Source: Phocaeicola faecalis (GTDB taxonomy: Bacteria; Bacteroidota; Bacteroidia; Bacteroidales; Bacteroidaceae). Taken from it: 64,000 nt of DNA. This document shows, one piece after another, positions 1 through 8,869 of this stretch. The stretch lies in assembly GCF_021730445.1 (NCBI RefSeq), contig NZ_JADNRM010000009.1, forward strand, positions 94,345 through 158,344. Reading direction: 5' to 3'. The stretch's first letter is position 1, and each line of letters begins with the position of its first letter. The translations under genes were made by a program, and so were the position numbers. The notes under the pieces are model-generated. The model ran no database searches, was not told the origin of the DNA, and saw only the letters and a list, made by a program, of their open reading frames with translations.

Positions 1-2
1 TC

Positions 3-1541
3 ACAATCGACCCGATTTATGATGGTGAATACAATAATGGTGAAGCACAGCCTGTAAATATCAATGGTGTATATTATGCAACCATCCAAGATGCTGTCAA
101 TAATGTTAAAGATGGTGAAGTAATCAAGGTGGCAACCGGCACATACACCGAAGTTGTTAAAGTTACGGGTGGCAAGAACTTTACCCTTGAAGCAGCAGGT
201 CCTAATGTTGTTATCGCTGCTCTTGATCACCAATCAAACGCTACTCCTTCAACAGTTAAGGTGAAAGGTATTACTTTTGACAATTCTGTCACTACGGCAG
301 GTTGGTTCACGGGAACAGCACCAAATATAGCACCTTGTGTTGGTGCTTGGGGAGGTAATCTTACTTTCGAAGATTGTGCATTTATTGTTGCAGGAACCTC
401 AGGTAAGGAAACAGGTGTGATGACTTGGTGGACAACTGAAAATAATGTTATGTCCCTGTCGTTCAATAATTGTACTTTTGAAGGAAAAGATGACCACGCA
501 AATGCACGTGCTATGCAAATTTATGGCTATGTTAATATGGAAGTTAACAATTGTAGTTTCAATACCAAGAAGGATTATACTCTGAAGTATGTTGCTCAAA
601 ATGGTAATATAGCCACGTTCTCAAATAATATTGTGAATAATTCTGAGAACTTTGTTGAGTTGGGTTCAAGTGCTTATCCTGGTACCAACTATACTGCAAA
701 CATTAACAACAATACTCTCGGAAACGGTGTAAATACTCATATTATTGCTAACAACGAGAATCAAACCGTAAATGTAAACGGTAATGTTTCAGTAATAGCA
801 GAGGGAGTTGTCAAAGATGCCAATGGCAATTATATTGCTTCAAGCAACGAAGGTATTACAAATGCAATTTCTGACGGAGCGACTACAATAAATTTGACAC
901 AAGGTAACTATGTAATACCATCATCAGCAAAAGGAAAGACTTTGACAATTATAGGTACTGGTACTCCTGAAGATGTAAAAGTCGCTGTAACTAAAGTTGG
1001 TACAGGTGGTGAAAACTGCGACTATGCTTTCGATGGTTCTACAGTCACTTTCGAAAGTATTACTATTACAACAAACAGCTCAACTTATATTGGCTATGCT
1101 CGTTGTAACGGCACTTACAAGAATTGTGTAATCAATGGCACATACACACTTTATGGTGACAGCAAGTTTGAGAACTGTACTTTTAATGTGTCTGGTGATG
1201 TTTACAATATTTGGACTTGGGGTGCTCCAAATGCCACATTTGATAAATGTACATTCAATTCAGATGGTAAGGCTATGCTTCTCTATGGTAGAGAAAATAC
1301 GAAGTTGAAAATTGAAAATAGCGTATTTAATGATAAGGGAGGTTTGACAGACCTTAAAGCTGCTATCGAGATAGGCAACGACTATGGTAAGTCTTATACA
1401 CTTGTTGTAAACAATACAGTTGTCAATGGTTATGAAATCAATGACAAGGGTATCAATACTGGCACTACTCTTTGGGCTAATAAAAACTCAATGGGAACAG
1501 ATAAACTCTCTGTTACTATTGACGGTGTAAAAGTTTATTAA
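3..1541 (+). CDS. Beta-helix surface protein, 3' part (5' end outside window)
   Basis: The reading frame is open from the first complete codon (position 3), so this is the C-terminal part (about 512 residues) of a longer protein. A GTG at 129 is only an internal codon. The segment INGVYYATIQDAV followed by DGEVIKVATGTYTE is the classic entry of a right-handed parallel beta-helix (pectin-lyase-like fold). The rest is Asn/Thr/Gly-rich with recurring short rungs such as FENCTFN, FDKCTFN and IENSVFN. No catalytic signature and no sorting tail were recognised. In Bacteroides such proteins are usually secreted or surface-exposed adhesin-like or glycan-binding proteins; the exact role here is unknown. 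It converges on a recombinase module, which suggests an accessory region. Confidence 0.75.
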   Translation, partial: TIDPIYDGEYNNGEAQPVNINGVYYATIQDAVNNVKDGEVIKVATGTYTEVVKVTGGKNFTLEAAGPNVVIAALDHQSNATPSTVKVKGITFDNSVTTAGWFTGTAPNIAPCVGAWGGNLTFEDCAFIVAGTSGKETGVMTWWTTENNVMSLSFNNCTFEGKDDHANARAMQIYGYVNMEVNNCSFNTKKDYTLKYVAQNGNIATFSNNIVNNSENFVELGSSAYPGTNYTANINNNTLGNGVNTHIIANNENQTVNVNGNVSVIAEGVVKDANGNYIASSNEGITNAISDGATTINLTQGNYVIPSSAKGKTLTIIGTGTPEDVKVAVTKVGTGGENCDYAFDGSTVTFESITITTNSSTYIGYARCNGTYKNCVINGTYTLYGDSKFENCTFNVSGDVYNIWTWGAPNATFDKCTFNSDGKAMLLYGRENTKLKIENSVFNDKGGLTDLKAAIEIGNDYGKSYTLVVNNTVVNGYEINDKGINTGTTLWANKNSMGTDKLSVTIDGVKVY

Positions 1542-1638
1542 AAGCATACTATTGATTACTATACCCTCTATTCGGGTGTATATCTAAAAAGAAACTCTAT
1601 CATCCCTTTGATAGATATTTACATATAAGACGTTAGTT

Positions 1639-1670
1639 GAGACCTGCCGTTCGTGAGAATAGCAGGTCTC
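1639..1670. terminator. Perfect 9-bp inverted repeat between convergent genes
   Basis: GAGACCTGC (1639-1647) and GCAGGTCTC (1662-1670) form a perfect 9-bp stem with a 14-nt loop, between the stop of the beta-helix gene and the stop of the convergent RhuM-like gene. The T-tract is weak on both sides. A bidirectional terminator is the simplest reading. A recombinase site cannot be excluded, given the adjacent tyrosine recombinase. Confidence 0.5.
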
Positions 1671-1679
1671 ATTCTTATA

Positions 1680-2063
1680 TTAGCATAGCCTTTTAGGTGT
1701 GATATGATGCTCGATGCTTCCTAATGATAGAAGTATGCTAATTCCACTCTCTTTTCGCTGACACAAACTCTCCAACACCTTTTGTCTTATTCTACTCGCT
1801 TCATAGGTGCTCAATCGAAACGCCAGTGCAATGACCACTTCAAGATTGTAGAATGTAGCCCAACTTTTAGGCGTAGCCAAATCGCATCGTAGGGTAGTTG
1901 CAGGGGAAAGAGTCCCACTCCTATAAATAGCTTTTATGGCGGCTCGGAGTGTCGGGGCTATCACCCCGAACAACTCTACCAATTCCATTTCCGACATCCA
2001 AACACTTTTGCTTGGGATATTTACTCTACCACTTTCACTGATTGTTATAATTGCTCGTTCCAT
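1680..2063 (-). CDS. Small RhuM-like protein next to recombinase
   Basis: A 127-aa protein of unknown function. Residues ~22-80 (MSEMELVELFGV, then FYNLEVVIALAFRLST) resemble the N-terminal region of the RhuM/virulence protein family, in which a winged-helix-like 'AxLFGVxxxTIxxHIxxIxxxGEL' segment is followed by 'TxFYNLDxIIxVGYRV'. It is much shorter than full RhuM (about 330 aa), so only this module is present. The start codon lies 2 nt beyond the stop of the upstream recombinase gene on the same strand, so the two are almost certainly co-transcribed. A DNA-binding or accessory role in recombination is inference. Confidence 0.5.
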   Translation of the reverse strand: MERAIITISESGRVNIPSKSVWMSEMELVELFGVIAPTLRAAIKAIYRSGTLSPATTLRCDLATPKSWATFYNLEVVIALAFRLSTYEASRIRQKVLESLCQRKESGISILLSLGSIEHHITPKRLC

Positions 2064-2065
2064 AG

Positions 2066-3289
2066 TTACATTGCTATTGAGATTTCACTAAAAGATTGAT
2101 TAAGTCTGTTGCCGAACATCGTCAAATCCTTGTCTATTTTCTCTGTGGTAATCTTGGCATATTTCTGTGTCGTGGTAATGTTCGTATGCCCCAATACTCG
2201 GCTTACACTCTCAATGGGAACACCCTTGCTGAGAGCAAGCGTAGCAAATCCATGGCGACTTGAATGGAATGAAATATCCTTCGTAATACCGCACTCTTTT
2301 ATCATCTTTTTCAGTGGTTTACAGATGTTCCAATAGTTGAGATTTGGGAACACCAATTTGTCCTCTTGAAACCTCTCGTAACGTTTGATTATCTGCAATG
2401 GAATATCCAGCAACTTCACTTGGAAATTTACCTTTGTCTTGTGTCGCTTGGATAGAATCCACTTCTCTCCGTTAATCTCTACAATATCATCGGTAGTCAG
2501 TTCCTTAATATCCACGAATGACAAGGCTGTAAAACTTGCAAACACGAACAGGTCTCGGATGTAAGCCAATTTCTTATCCGCAAATTCGTGTGTCATTACA
2601 GCCTTGATTTCATCTTCTGTAAGATATTGTCGCTCCTTGATGTTCTGATTTACCCGATACTGAGCAAACGGATTTCGTGGTGTCAGTCCGTTATAATGAG
2701 CCTTGGTCACGATTGTTTTCAGCCACATACAATGCGACCACACACTGCCATTGTGCAGTCCTGCATCGGTAGAGAGATAAATTTCATACTCCTTTATGAA
2801 GTCGGGAGTAAGTTCAAGCATAGAAATATCACTACGCTTGAAGCACTTCTTGATGAATGCAGCCAAATGATTTCGTGACCTTACACGCACCTTATAGGAA
2901 CTTGCTGCACGGTCTATGCCTATACGTTTCTTGAAACTCTCGTTGTCTTTATCAAAAGCGCCAAGCAATGTTTCGTATTCCGTTCCGATACCTTGATAGG
3001 CATTGCGTACCATTTCGGCAGTAACATAGGCTTCTCTATCCGAAATGCGTTGATAATGCTTGATGATTTGGGCCTTGATGTTATCCAAAGCCAAATTGAT
3101 GTCTCTTGATTCTTTGCTCTTGCCTTTTGCCCGATTGCCTTTTGCATCCCACATTGTTTTTGCAATAGTCAGTTTGCAACTGAATTGAGCCACAGAACCG
3201 TTGATTGTAACTCGCCCCATAATGGGGACAATACCGTTTTTCTCCTTGCTTCCGTTCACGTAGAACAGCACCTTAAATGTACTTCGCAT
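2066..3289 (-). CDS. Tyrosine recombinase/integrase, Bacteroidetes type
   Basis: A 407-aa site-specific recombinase counted from MRSTFKVLFYVNG; an in-frame ATG 16 codons upstream is less likely because A-rich RBS-like sequence lies just before 3289. Order: N-terminal arm-type DNA-binding domain (~1-90, with GIVPIMGRVTINGS), SAM-like core-binding domain (~115-215), C-terminal catalytic domain (~225-390). Visible catalytic residues are H342 and R345 in HSSRHGF, H368 in LGHTN and nucleophile Y377 in TTQKYAK. The first catalytic Arg (usually in TGLRxSD) is replaced: the segment reads TALSFVD. A similar Arg-to-Ser change is known in IntDOT of CTnDOT. It could serve an integrative element or a DNA inversion system. 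Confidence 0.9.
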   Translation of the reverse strand: MRSTFKVLFYVNGSKEKNGIVPIMGRVTINGSVAQFSCKLTIAKTMWDAKGNRAKGKSKESRDINLALDNIKAQIIKHYQRISDREAYVTAEMVRNAYQGIGTEYETLLGAFDKDNESFKKRIGIDRAASSYKVRVRSRNHLAAFIKKCFKRSDISMLELTPDFIKEYEIYLSTDAGLHNGSVWSHCMWLKTIVTKAHYNGLTPRNPFAQYRVNQNIKERQYLTEDEIKAVMTHEFADKKLAYIRDLFVFASFTALSFVDIKELTTDDIVEINGEKWILSKRHKTKVNFQVKLLDIPLQIIKRYERFQEDKLVFPNLNYWNICKPLKKMIKECGITKDISFHSSRHGFATLALSKGVPIESVSRVLGHTNITTTQKYAKITTEKIDKDLTMFGNRLNQSFSEISIAM

Positions 3290-3558
3290 AATCCAATTCT
3301 TTTTGGTTACAAAATTAGTTATCAGCGAGTTGTACACTGTTATGCAGAATGTAGCAGAGAGTAGAAATAAACTCCAACGACCTATAAACTTACCTCATTA
3401 TCGGGTAATGATTTGAAAACCGTCTGCCTTCATTACCTTTCATTTCCTTGCACTTTTGCATCAGCGAGGCTTTCATCGAAAGTCCTCATAAGTCATTGAA
3501 TACCAGTGCTGCCATCATTATTTCACCTCATTCGTTAGATTTTTCCAAAGATAATTAG

Positions 3559-3566
3559 TATCTTTG
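3559..3566 (+). promoter_or_regulatory. -7 box for glycosyltransferase gene
   Basis: TATCTTTG matches the Bacteroides -7 consensus TAnnTTTG and lies 27 nt before the ATG at 3593. No convincing -33 TTTG is seen; TTCG at 3531 is the nearest candidate. Confidence 0.6.
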
Positions 3567-3592
3567 TCCACATTATATCATAACTATGAATT

Positions 3593-4420
3593 ATGAAGCA
3601 AACTTCTGCCTACAGTATCGGAGTAATTATCTCTACTTACAATAACCCGGCATGGCTTGAAAAAGTCCTCTGGGGTTATCTTTTTCAAACACATCCAGCG
3701 GATGAAATAGTCATTGCCGATGATGGTTCTAAAGAAGACACCCGCCAACTGATAGAAAGCTTTAAGGACAAACTGCCCATCAAGCATGTGTGGCATGAAG
3801 ATAACGGATTCCAGAAATCACGAATCCTAAACAGTGCTATTCTGGCTTCTGAATCTGATTATCTGATATTTACAGATCAGGACTGCATACCGCGTAAAGA
3901 CTTTATAGCTACTCATAATGCATACGCCGAAAAGGGATATTTCCTGTCGGGAGGCTACTTCAAGCTGCCGATGGATATCAGCAGGCAGCTTACTTATAAC
4001 GATATAGAAAGTGAGAATGCCTTTTCTCTTTCCTGGCTGAAAGAACAGCGCATGAAATGCAGTTTCAAATGTACCAAGCTAATTAAGAACAAAGCTTTTA
4101 CACGTTTTATGAACGCTATCACCCCGACCAAAGCCACATGGAACGGTTGCAATGCTTCCGGATGGCGTGAGGATATACTCACTGTCAACGGATTTAATGA
4201 AGAGATGCATTATGGCGGACAGGACAGGGAGTTCGGAGAACGGATGTTCAACTTGGGAATCAAATCCAAGCAGATACGCTATTCTGCCATTGTGCTTCAT
4301 TTGGATCATAAACGTCCTTACAAGACAAAAGAGTCGATAGAGAAGAATATCAATATCCGTCGTAATACACGTAAAACAGGTATCACGGAGACACCATTCG
4401 GAATCAAACAATTACATTAA
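3593..4420 (+). CDS. Family 2 glycosyltransferase
   Basis: A 275-aa GT-A fold glycosyltransferase, probably cytoplasmic, transferring a sugar from a nucleotide sugar during surface glycan assembly. The N-terminus (IGVIISTYNNP, then IADDGS at ~41-46) is the nucleotide-binding part. DQD at 95-97 is the DxD-type metal site. The C-terminal segment WNGCNASGWRED ... GYGGQD-like (HYGGQDREFGERM) resembles the GT7/galactosyltransferase C-terminal motif often fused to GT2 domains in Bacteroidetes. It stands alone with its own promoter and faces the LTA-synthase-like gene. Donor and acceptor cannot be read from the sequence. Confidence 0.85.
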   Translation: MKQTSAYSIGVIISTYNNPAWLEKVLWGYLFQTHPADEIVIADDGSKEDTRQLIESFKDKLPIKHVWHEDNGFQKSRILNSAILASESDYLIFTDQDCIPRKDFIATHNAYAEKGYFLSGGYFKLPMDISRQLTYNDIESENAFSLSWLKEQRMKCSFKCTKLIKNKAFTRFMNAITPTKATWNGCNASGWREDILTVNGFNEEMHYGGQDREFGERMFNLGIKSKQIRYSAIVLHLDHKRPYKTKESIEKNINIRRNTRKTGITETPFGIKQLH

Positions 4421-4427
4421 AAAAGCT

Positions 4428-4461
4428 GCCGGGGCCTCATGTCCTACACATGGGTACCGGC
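4428..4461. terminator. Hairpin between convergent genes
   Basis: GCCGG (4428-4432) plus CATGT (4438-4442) pair with ACATG (4448-4452) plus CCGGC (4457-4461), giving an interrupted stem between the convergent glycosyltransferase and LTA-synthase-like genes. An A-run precedes it, so termination of leftward transcripts is plausible. Confidence 0.45.
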
Positions 4462-4496
4462 ACTCTGGAGAAGGAGGAGAAAGGATAATAAACCGT

Positions 4497-6329
4497 TTAT
4501 CGTCTTCCCAAATCGTCGTATACACTTTGAAGAATTGCTTTACCTTTGTCTATACGGTCATTTGTTCCGGCTGGTTCATCCAGCAATATGTTTCCCGAAT
4601 TATTATCAACAACCGTCACTCCCGTACTGTCACGGAAAGCAAAGCCGTTGTTGAAACTATAAAAAGCAAAAGGATAGGTATAATCACTGCCCAACACATT
4701 GCGGCTGAAGTTGAAAGAAGAATGATCCAACTCCAGTTGCCCCAATAAAGTAGCAGCTAAATCAGCCTGATTCATAATCTTGTCTATTTTCATCGGCTGC
4801 TTCACCGCCCCGCCCAGCCATAGCATAGGTATGTGATAGAATCGGGGGGAAGTATTCAACCCTTCGCGGGGATAATAAAAGCCATGATCGGGCAAACAGA
4901 TAACCAGCAAATCCTTCCATACCGGAGTCTGTTTCAGTTTCTCTATAAATTTGCCCAAGCAATCATCTGTAAAGGCAAAGGCATTGGGAATCTGTTCGTC
5001 CAAGCGATGATAAGGAACTTCAAATGGTTCGTGACTGCTCAGGGTAAGGAAAGCCGTGTGCCACGGAGTTTCTTTTCTATCTTTCAATTGATTGTACAGA
5101 TGCTCAAATGTAATATCATCATTTACTCCCCATGCATTGCTGGTCTGTTCGGCTAAAGAGAAATCTTTGTCGGCAGTAAGACGCTGATAACCCTTACTCA
5201 ACAAATAGCTCTTCATATTGGTAAAGTTGATATCTCCTCCATAAAGAAAATCGGTCTTATACCCTGCTTTCACCAATTCCTCTGCAATGGAAGGCAAAGT
5301 GCGGCTCTTTGCCGGGATTTTCATGACCGAGGCCGTCGGGAGTCCCAAATATCCACTGAAGGTACAGACGGTACCACGGTCGGTCCGGAAACTGTTGGCA
5401 TAACAGTTTGTGAAGAAAACACCTTCTTCTGTCAAGCGATTGAAATGAGGAGCTACATCAGGAAGACCGCCCAGAGGTTCGATAAAAGTACCTCCGTAAC
5501 TCTCCATCAAAATGACAAGAATATTGGGACGCTTCGTATTCAATACCTCCATGATGCTGTCACCGTCTGTCGAGGGATAAAGTCCGTCAAACAGTTCGGC
5601 GCGTTTTCCTTCTTCGAAGAAATTAAATTCAGATGCAAAGTCTTGCGATTTCCCCATGGAGGAGAGCAAACTGAAATCAGGATTGACTGCCGAATGATTC
5701 AAAAACTGCTCACTACTGAAATACACCTGACCGACGTTGGAAGTCGACTCGGTAACTCCACCCCGGATAATGATAAACAGTACTCCGCCTATCAGCAGCA
5801 TAATTCCTGTCCCTGCCAGCCTTGTTCGGACAAGTGTCAAAACCGAAGGAGTTATTTTCAGCAATATCCACGTATTCAATATGATAAGCACTAATATCGC
5901 CAATACCCGCAGGAGAATGAATCCCGGCGACACACTTGCCAAAGCTTCTTTGGGAGAATCAATATAAAGGAAAATAGAGGCATCCAACTTAAATCCCCAA
6001 AAAGGATAAAGCCCCATGTCTACCACAAATATGACAGAAACAAGGGTGGCAATGAGCACATAATATCCCCAGAGGATTTTCTTCAATGGGAACCGTTGAA
6101 ACCAAATGCTAATCAATATAAGAAGAAAAGGAAATGCCGTCAGATAACCGGTCATGGCTGCATCAAGACCGGCTCCGTGAATCATCACGTGCAGAAAATC
6201 AGTAAAGCCAAATCCTTTCTCAATAGCACCATTATAAAGCATAAACAATGGCTTCTGCAAAATAAATATCAGTAAGACTGTAAAGAAGTACAGGCTGATA
6301 TAGGCAATCCGTTTCTTCATATCTTTCAT
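4497..6329 (-). CDS. LTA-synthase-like membrane sulfatase-fold protein
   Basis: A 610-aa protein: five N-terminal membrane segments (roughly residues 8-190) followed by an extracytoplasmic alkaline-phosphatase-superfamily domain (~265-580). Metal and catalytic signatures typical of LtaS/phosphoglycerol transferases are visible: E276 in LMESYGG, the catalytic-type Thr T320 in RTDRGT, and PDHG near residue 490. Gram-negative Bacteroides make no lipoteichoic acid, so the likely role is transfer of a phospho-alcohol group (for example phosphoglycerol or phosphoethanolamine) to a periplasmic or surface glycan; this is inference. M4 (6320) is an alternative start, as the ORF opens MKDMKKR. It is last in an argS - RNase H - LTAS operon, 15 nt after the RNase H stop. 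Confidence 0.8.
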   Translation of the reverse strand: MKDMKKRIAYISLYFFTVLLIFILQKPLFMLYNGAIEKGFGFTDFLHVMIHGAGLDAAMTGYLTAFPFLLILISIWFQRFPLKKILWGYYVLIATLVSVIFVVDMGLYPFWGFKLDASIFLYIDSPKEALASVSPGFILLRVLAILVLIILNTWILLKITPSVLTLVRTRLAGTGIMLLIGGVLFIIIRGGVTESTSNVGQVYFSSEQFLNHSAVNPDFSLLSSMGKSQDFASEFNFFEEGKRAELFDGLYPSTDGDSIMEVLNTKRPNILVILMESYGGTFIEPLGGLPDVAPHFNRLTEEGVFFTNCYANSFRTDRGTVCTFSGYLGLPTASVMKIPAKSRTLPSIAEELVKAGYKTDFLYGGDINFTNMKSYLLSKGYQRLTADKDFSLAEQTSNAWGVNDDITFEHLYNQLKDRKETPWHTAFLTLSSHEPFEVPYHRLDEQIPNAFAFTDDCLGKFIEKLKQTPVWKDLLVICLPDHGFYYPREGLNTSPRFYHIPMLWLGGAVKQPMKIDKIMNQADLAATLLGQLELDHSSFNFSRNVLGSDYTYPFAFYSFNNGFAFRDSTGVTVVDNNSGNILLDEPAGTNDRIDKGKAILQSVYDDLGRR

Positions 6330-6344
6330 TTATTATAGATATCT

Positions 6345-6977
6345 TTATTTCCGTCCGAAGTCTGCGGGGACCTCTCCCCAACGGTCGGTCTCCCATTTCA
6401 ATAAGGGAGTGGTATAAGCATTATCTCTCAACCAGTTTTCAGCTCGCTCTATCATCCGAAAGAGTTCTTCTGTCCTTGGAGTACGTTCGAGCTTGGTCTT
6501 GCATTTCTTCTGCTTTACCCAGCTCAGGGCATTCCGGCTATCTGAGTAAACAGGCATATTGATTTTTTTTTGTTTCATCAATGCCAATGCATGCACTATG
6601 GCGAGAAACTCACCGATATTATTAGTTCCATATACAGGGCCGAAATGAAAAATTTCCTGCCCGGTAAGAAGATAAACACCCCGATACTCCATAGGGCCGG
6701 GGTTTCCGCTACAAGCGGCATCGACTGCCAGGCAGTTCATATCAAAATTCTCGGGAAGTTGCCGGGGGACTTCTTCTTTCTTCACCGCATTCTTTCCCAC
6801 ATAATGGAAAGCAGAGGAAGCAAACGCCTGTTCTGCTTCATCCCGGGTGTCAAAGGATTTGTAGAGTGCACCTTCATAACCCTTAATCTGTAATTGGCAA
6901 TCAGTCCAAGAGTGATATACTCCCGGACTGACTCCTTTCCATACTACATAATATTTCTGTTTTTTTGCCATCTGCAT
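6345..6977 (-). CDS. Ribonuclease H with viroplasmin-like N-terminal domain
   Basis: A 210-aa RNase H of the type with an N-terminal hybrid-binding (caulimovirus viroplasmin-like) domain at ~7-55 (YYVVWKGVSPGVY) and a C-terminal RNase H domain at ~80-205. It cleaves RNA in RNA-DNA hybrids such as R-loops and primers. The four acidic catalytic residues can be placed: D86 (VDAACSGNPG), E123 (NNIGEF), D146 (YSDSRN) and D198 (ETDRWGE). M3 (6971, MAKKQKYY) is an equally good start. It lies 32 nt downstream of argS, so the two are probably co-transcribed. Confidence 0.88.
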   Translation of the reverse strand: MQMAKKQKYYVVWKGVSPGVYHSWTDCQLQIKGYEGALYKSFDTRDEAEQAFASSAFHYVGKNAVKKEEVPRQLPENFDMNCLAVDAACSGNPGPMEYRGVYLLTGQEIFHFGPVYGTNNIGEFLAIVHALALMKQKKINMPVYSDSRNALSWVKQKKCKTKLERTPRTEELFRMIERAENWLRDNAYTTPLLKWETDRWGEVPADFGRK

Positions 6978-7009
6978 TGAGATTACACCCTGCGTACGGA
7001 TTGCTTACA

Positions 7010-8830
7010 TTACATGCGCTCCGGCACTTCAATACCCAACAGTCCCATTGCAGTCTTCACAATCTTGCCCACATTGGCACTCAATGCCAGACGGAAAATC
7101 TTAAGCGCTTCGTCTTCTTCACGCAAGATGCTGAAATCATGGTAGAACTGATTATATTCCTTCACCAAATCGTATGTATAGTTGGCAATAATAGATGGAT
7201 TATAATCCGTACCTGCTTGCTTTACAACCGTCTTGAAGTCAGCCAACATCTGAATCAAGCCTTCTTCTTTTGCACTCAACTGCAATCCTGCCGGAATCAC
7301 TTCGGGAACAGCGATGCCTGATTCGGCTGCTTTACGCAACACCGACTGGATACGGGCATAAGTATATTGGATGAAAGGTCCTGTATTACCATTGAAATCA
7401 ATGGATTCCTTCGGATTAAACGTCATGTTCTTACGTGCATCCACTTTCAGGATAAAATACTTCAAAGCACCCAAACCTACAATGCGGGCAATATCATCGG
7501 CTTCTTCTTTAGACAATCCGTCCAATTTACCCAATTCGGCTGAAGTTTCTTTTGCTGTCTCAATCATGCCTTCCATCAAGTCGTCGGCATCCACCACAGT
7601 TCCTTCACGACTCTTCATCTTACCTTCCGGCAACTCTACCATACCGTATGAGAAGTGAACCAATCCTTTACCCCATTCAAAACCCAACCTATCAAGCAAG
7701 ATGGACAATACCTGAAAATGATAATTCTGCTCATTTCCTACTACATATATCATCTTATCGATGGGATAGTCCTGAAAACGGAGTTTGGCAGTACCTATAT
7801 CCTGAGTCATATAAACCGAAGTACCGTCTCCACGAAGCAACAGTTTATGGTCCAATCCTTCCGCGGTAAGGTCGGCCCATACCGAATTATCCTCCTTACG
7901 ATAGAAGAATCCCTTTTCAAGCCCTTCCATCACTTTATCCTTCCCTTCCAGATAGGTATTCGATTCATAGTAAATCTTATCAAAACCAACTCCCATCATC
8001 TTATAGGTTTCATCAAAACCGGCATACACCCAATCGTTCATCTTTTTCCAAAGCGCACGGATTTCGGGGTCGTTAGCCTCCCACTTACGCAGCATTTCGC
8101 GAGCTTCCTGCATCAAAGGCGAGTTAGCCTCAGCCTTTGCTTTAGCTTCTTCCTCATTCATTCCTTCTGCCTGATATTGGGCCATCAGCTCTTTTACTTC
8201 CGCCTTGTAGTGCTTATCAAAAGCTACATAATAATCGCCAATCAGGTGGTCACCCTTCTTGCCTGACGATTCGGGAGTCTCACCATTACCATATTTCAAC
8301 CAAGCCAGCATAGACTTGCAGATATGGATTCCGCGGTCGTTTACAATATTGGTTTTCACCACCTTATTGCCATTTGCCGCCATCACATTTGCCAATGCAT
8401 TACCCAGCAGGTTATTACGGACGTGTCCCAAGTGTAAAGGCTTGTTCGTATTCGGCGAAGAATACTCAATCATCACCAACGGAGAGTTTTCAGTAGCTTT
8501 CTCTATACCATATTCCGGTTGAGCCTGAATAGAATTCAACAGTTCAATCCAACAATCCGAAGCAATAGTCAAGTTCAAGAATCCTTTTACCGCATTATAA
8601 GCAGATATCAGCTCAGGAGCATTCTGGTGCAAATATCCGCCGATTTCCTGTGCAGTCTGTTCAGGGCCTTTCTTAGACATTTTCAAGAAAGGGAAAACAA
8701 CCAATGTGAGGTGTCCTTCAAACTCTTTCTTTGTCTTCTGGAGCTGTACCATTTTTACTGGTACTTCCTGTCCGTACAGCATTTTGATAGCGCTGATAAT
8801 GGACGCGGTAAGTTTTTCTTCTATATTCAT
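7010..8830 (-). CDS. argS: Arginine-tRNA ligase
   Basis: A 606-aa class Ic aminoacyl-tRNA synthetase that charges tRNA-Arg in the cytoplasm. Domains in order: N-terminal Add-1/tRNA D-loop recognition domain (~1-90), Rossmann catalytic core with the HIGH-type motif HLGH at 133-136 inside SPNTNKPLHLGHVRNN, a KMSKS-equivalent GKMKSREG near residue 405, and a C-terminal DALR anticodon-binding domain ending in VPERM. Length is normal for Bacteroides ArgRS. It is the first gene of the leftward operon, with a clear -7 box at 8862-8869. Confidence 0.97.
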   Translation of the reverse strand: MNIEEKLTASIISAIKMLYGQEVPVKMVQLQKTKKEFEGHLTLVVFPFLKMSKKGPEQTAQEIGGYLHQNAPELISAYNAVKGFLNLTIASDCWIELLNSIQAQPEYGIEKATENSPLVMIEYSSPNTNKPLHLGHVRNNLLGNALANVMAANGNKVVKTNIVNDRGIHICKSMLAWLKYGNGETPESSGKKGDHLIGDYYVAFDKHYKAEVKELMAQYQAEGMNEEEAKAKAEANSPLMQEAREMLRKWEANDPEIRALWKKMNDWVYAGFDETYKMMGVGFDKIYYESNTYLEGKDKVMEGLEKGFFYRKEDNSVWADLTAEGLDHKLLLRGDGTSVYMTQDIGTAKLRFQDYPIDKMIYVVGNEQNYHFQVLSILLDRLGFEWGKGLVHFSYGMVELPEGKMKSREGTVVDADDLMEGMIETAKETSAELGKLDGLSKEEADDIARIVGLGALKYFILKVDARKNMTFNPKESIDFNGNTGPFIQYTYARIQSVLRKAAESGIAVPEVIPAGLQLSAKEEGLIQMLADFKTVVKQAGTDYNPSIIANYTYDLVKEYNQFYHDFSILREEDEALKIFRLALSANVGKIVKTAMGLLGIEVPERM

Positions 8831-8861
8831 AGCGTGTAAGTACTTATTTGTTATTGAGTTG

Positions 8862-8869
8862 CAAAGATA
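8862..8869 (-). promoter_or_regulatory. -7 box for argS operon
   Basis: On the minus strand this reads TATCTTTG, a full match to TAnnTTTG, about 32 nt upstream of the argS ATG. Confidence 0.7.

Noticed and set aside
1597..1614. CTATCA/TGATAG inverted repeat as a recombination site
   Set aside because: Only 6 bp long with no second copy near; most likely part of the gene-end structure.
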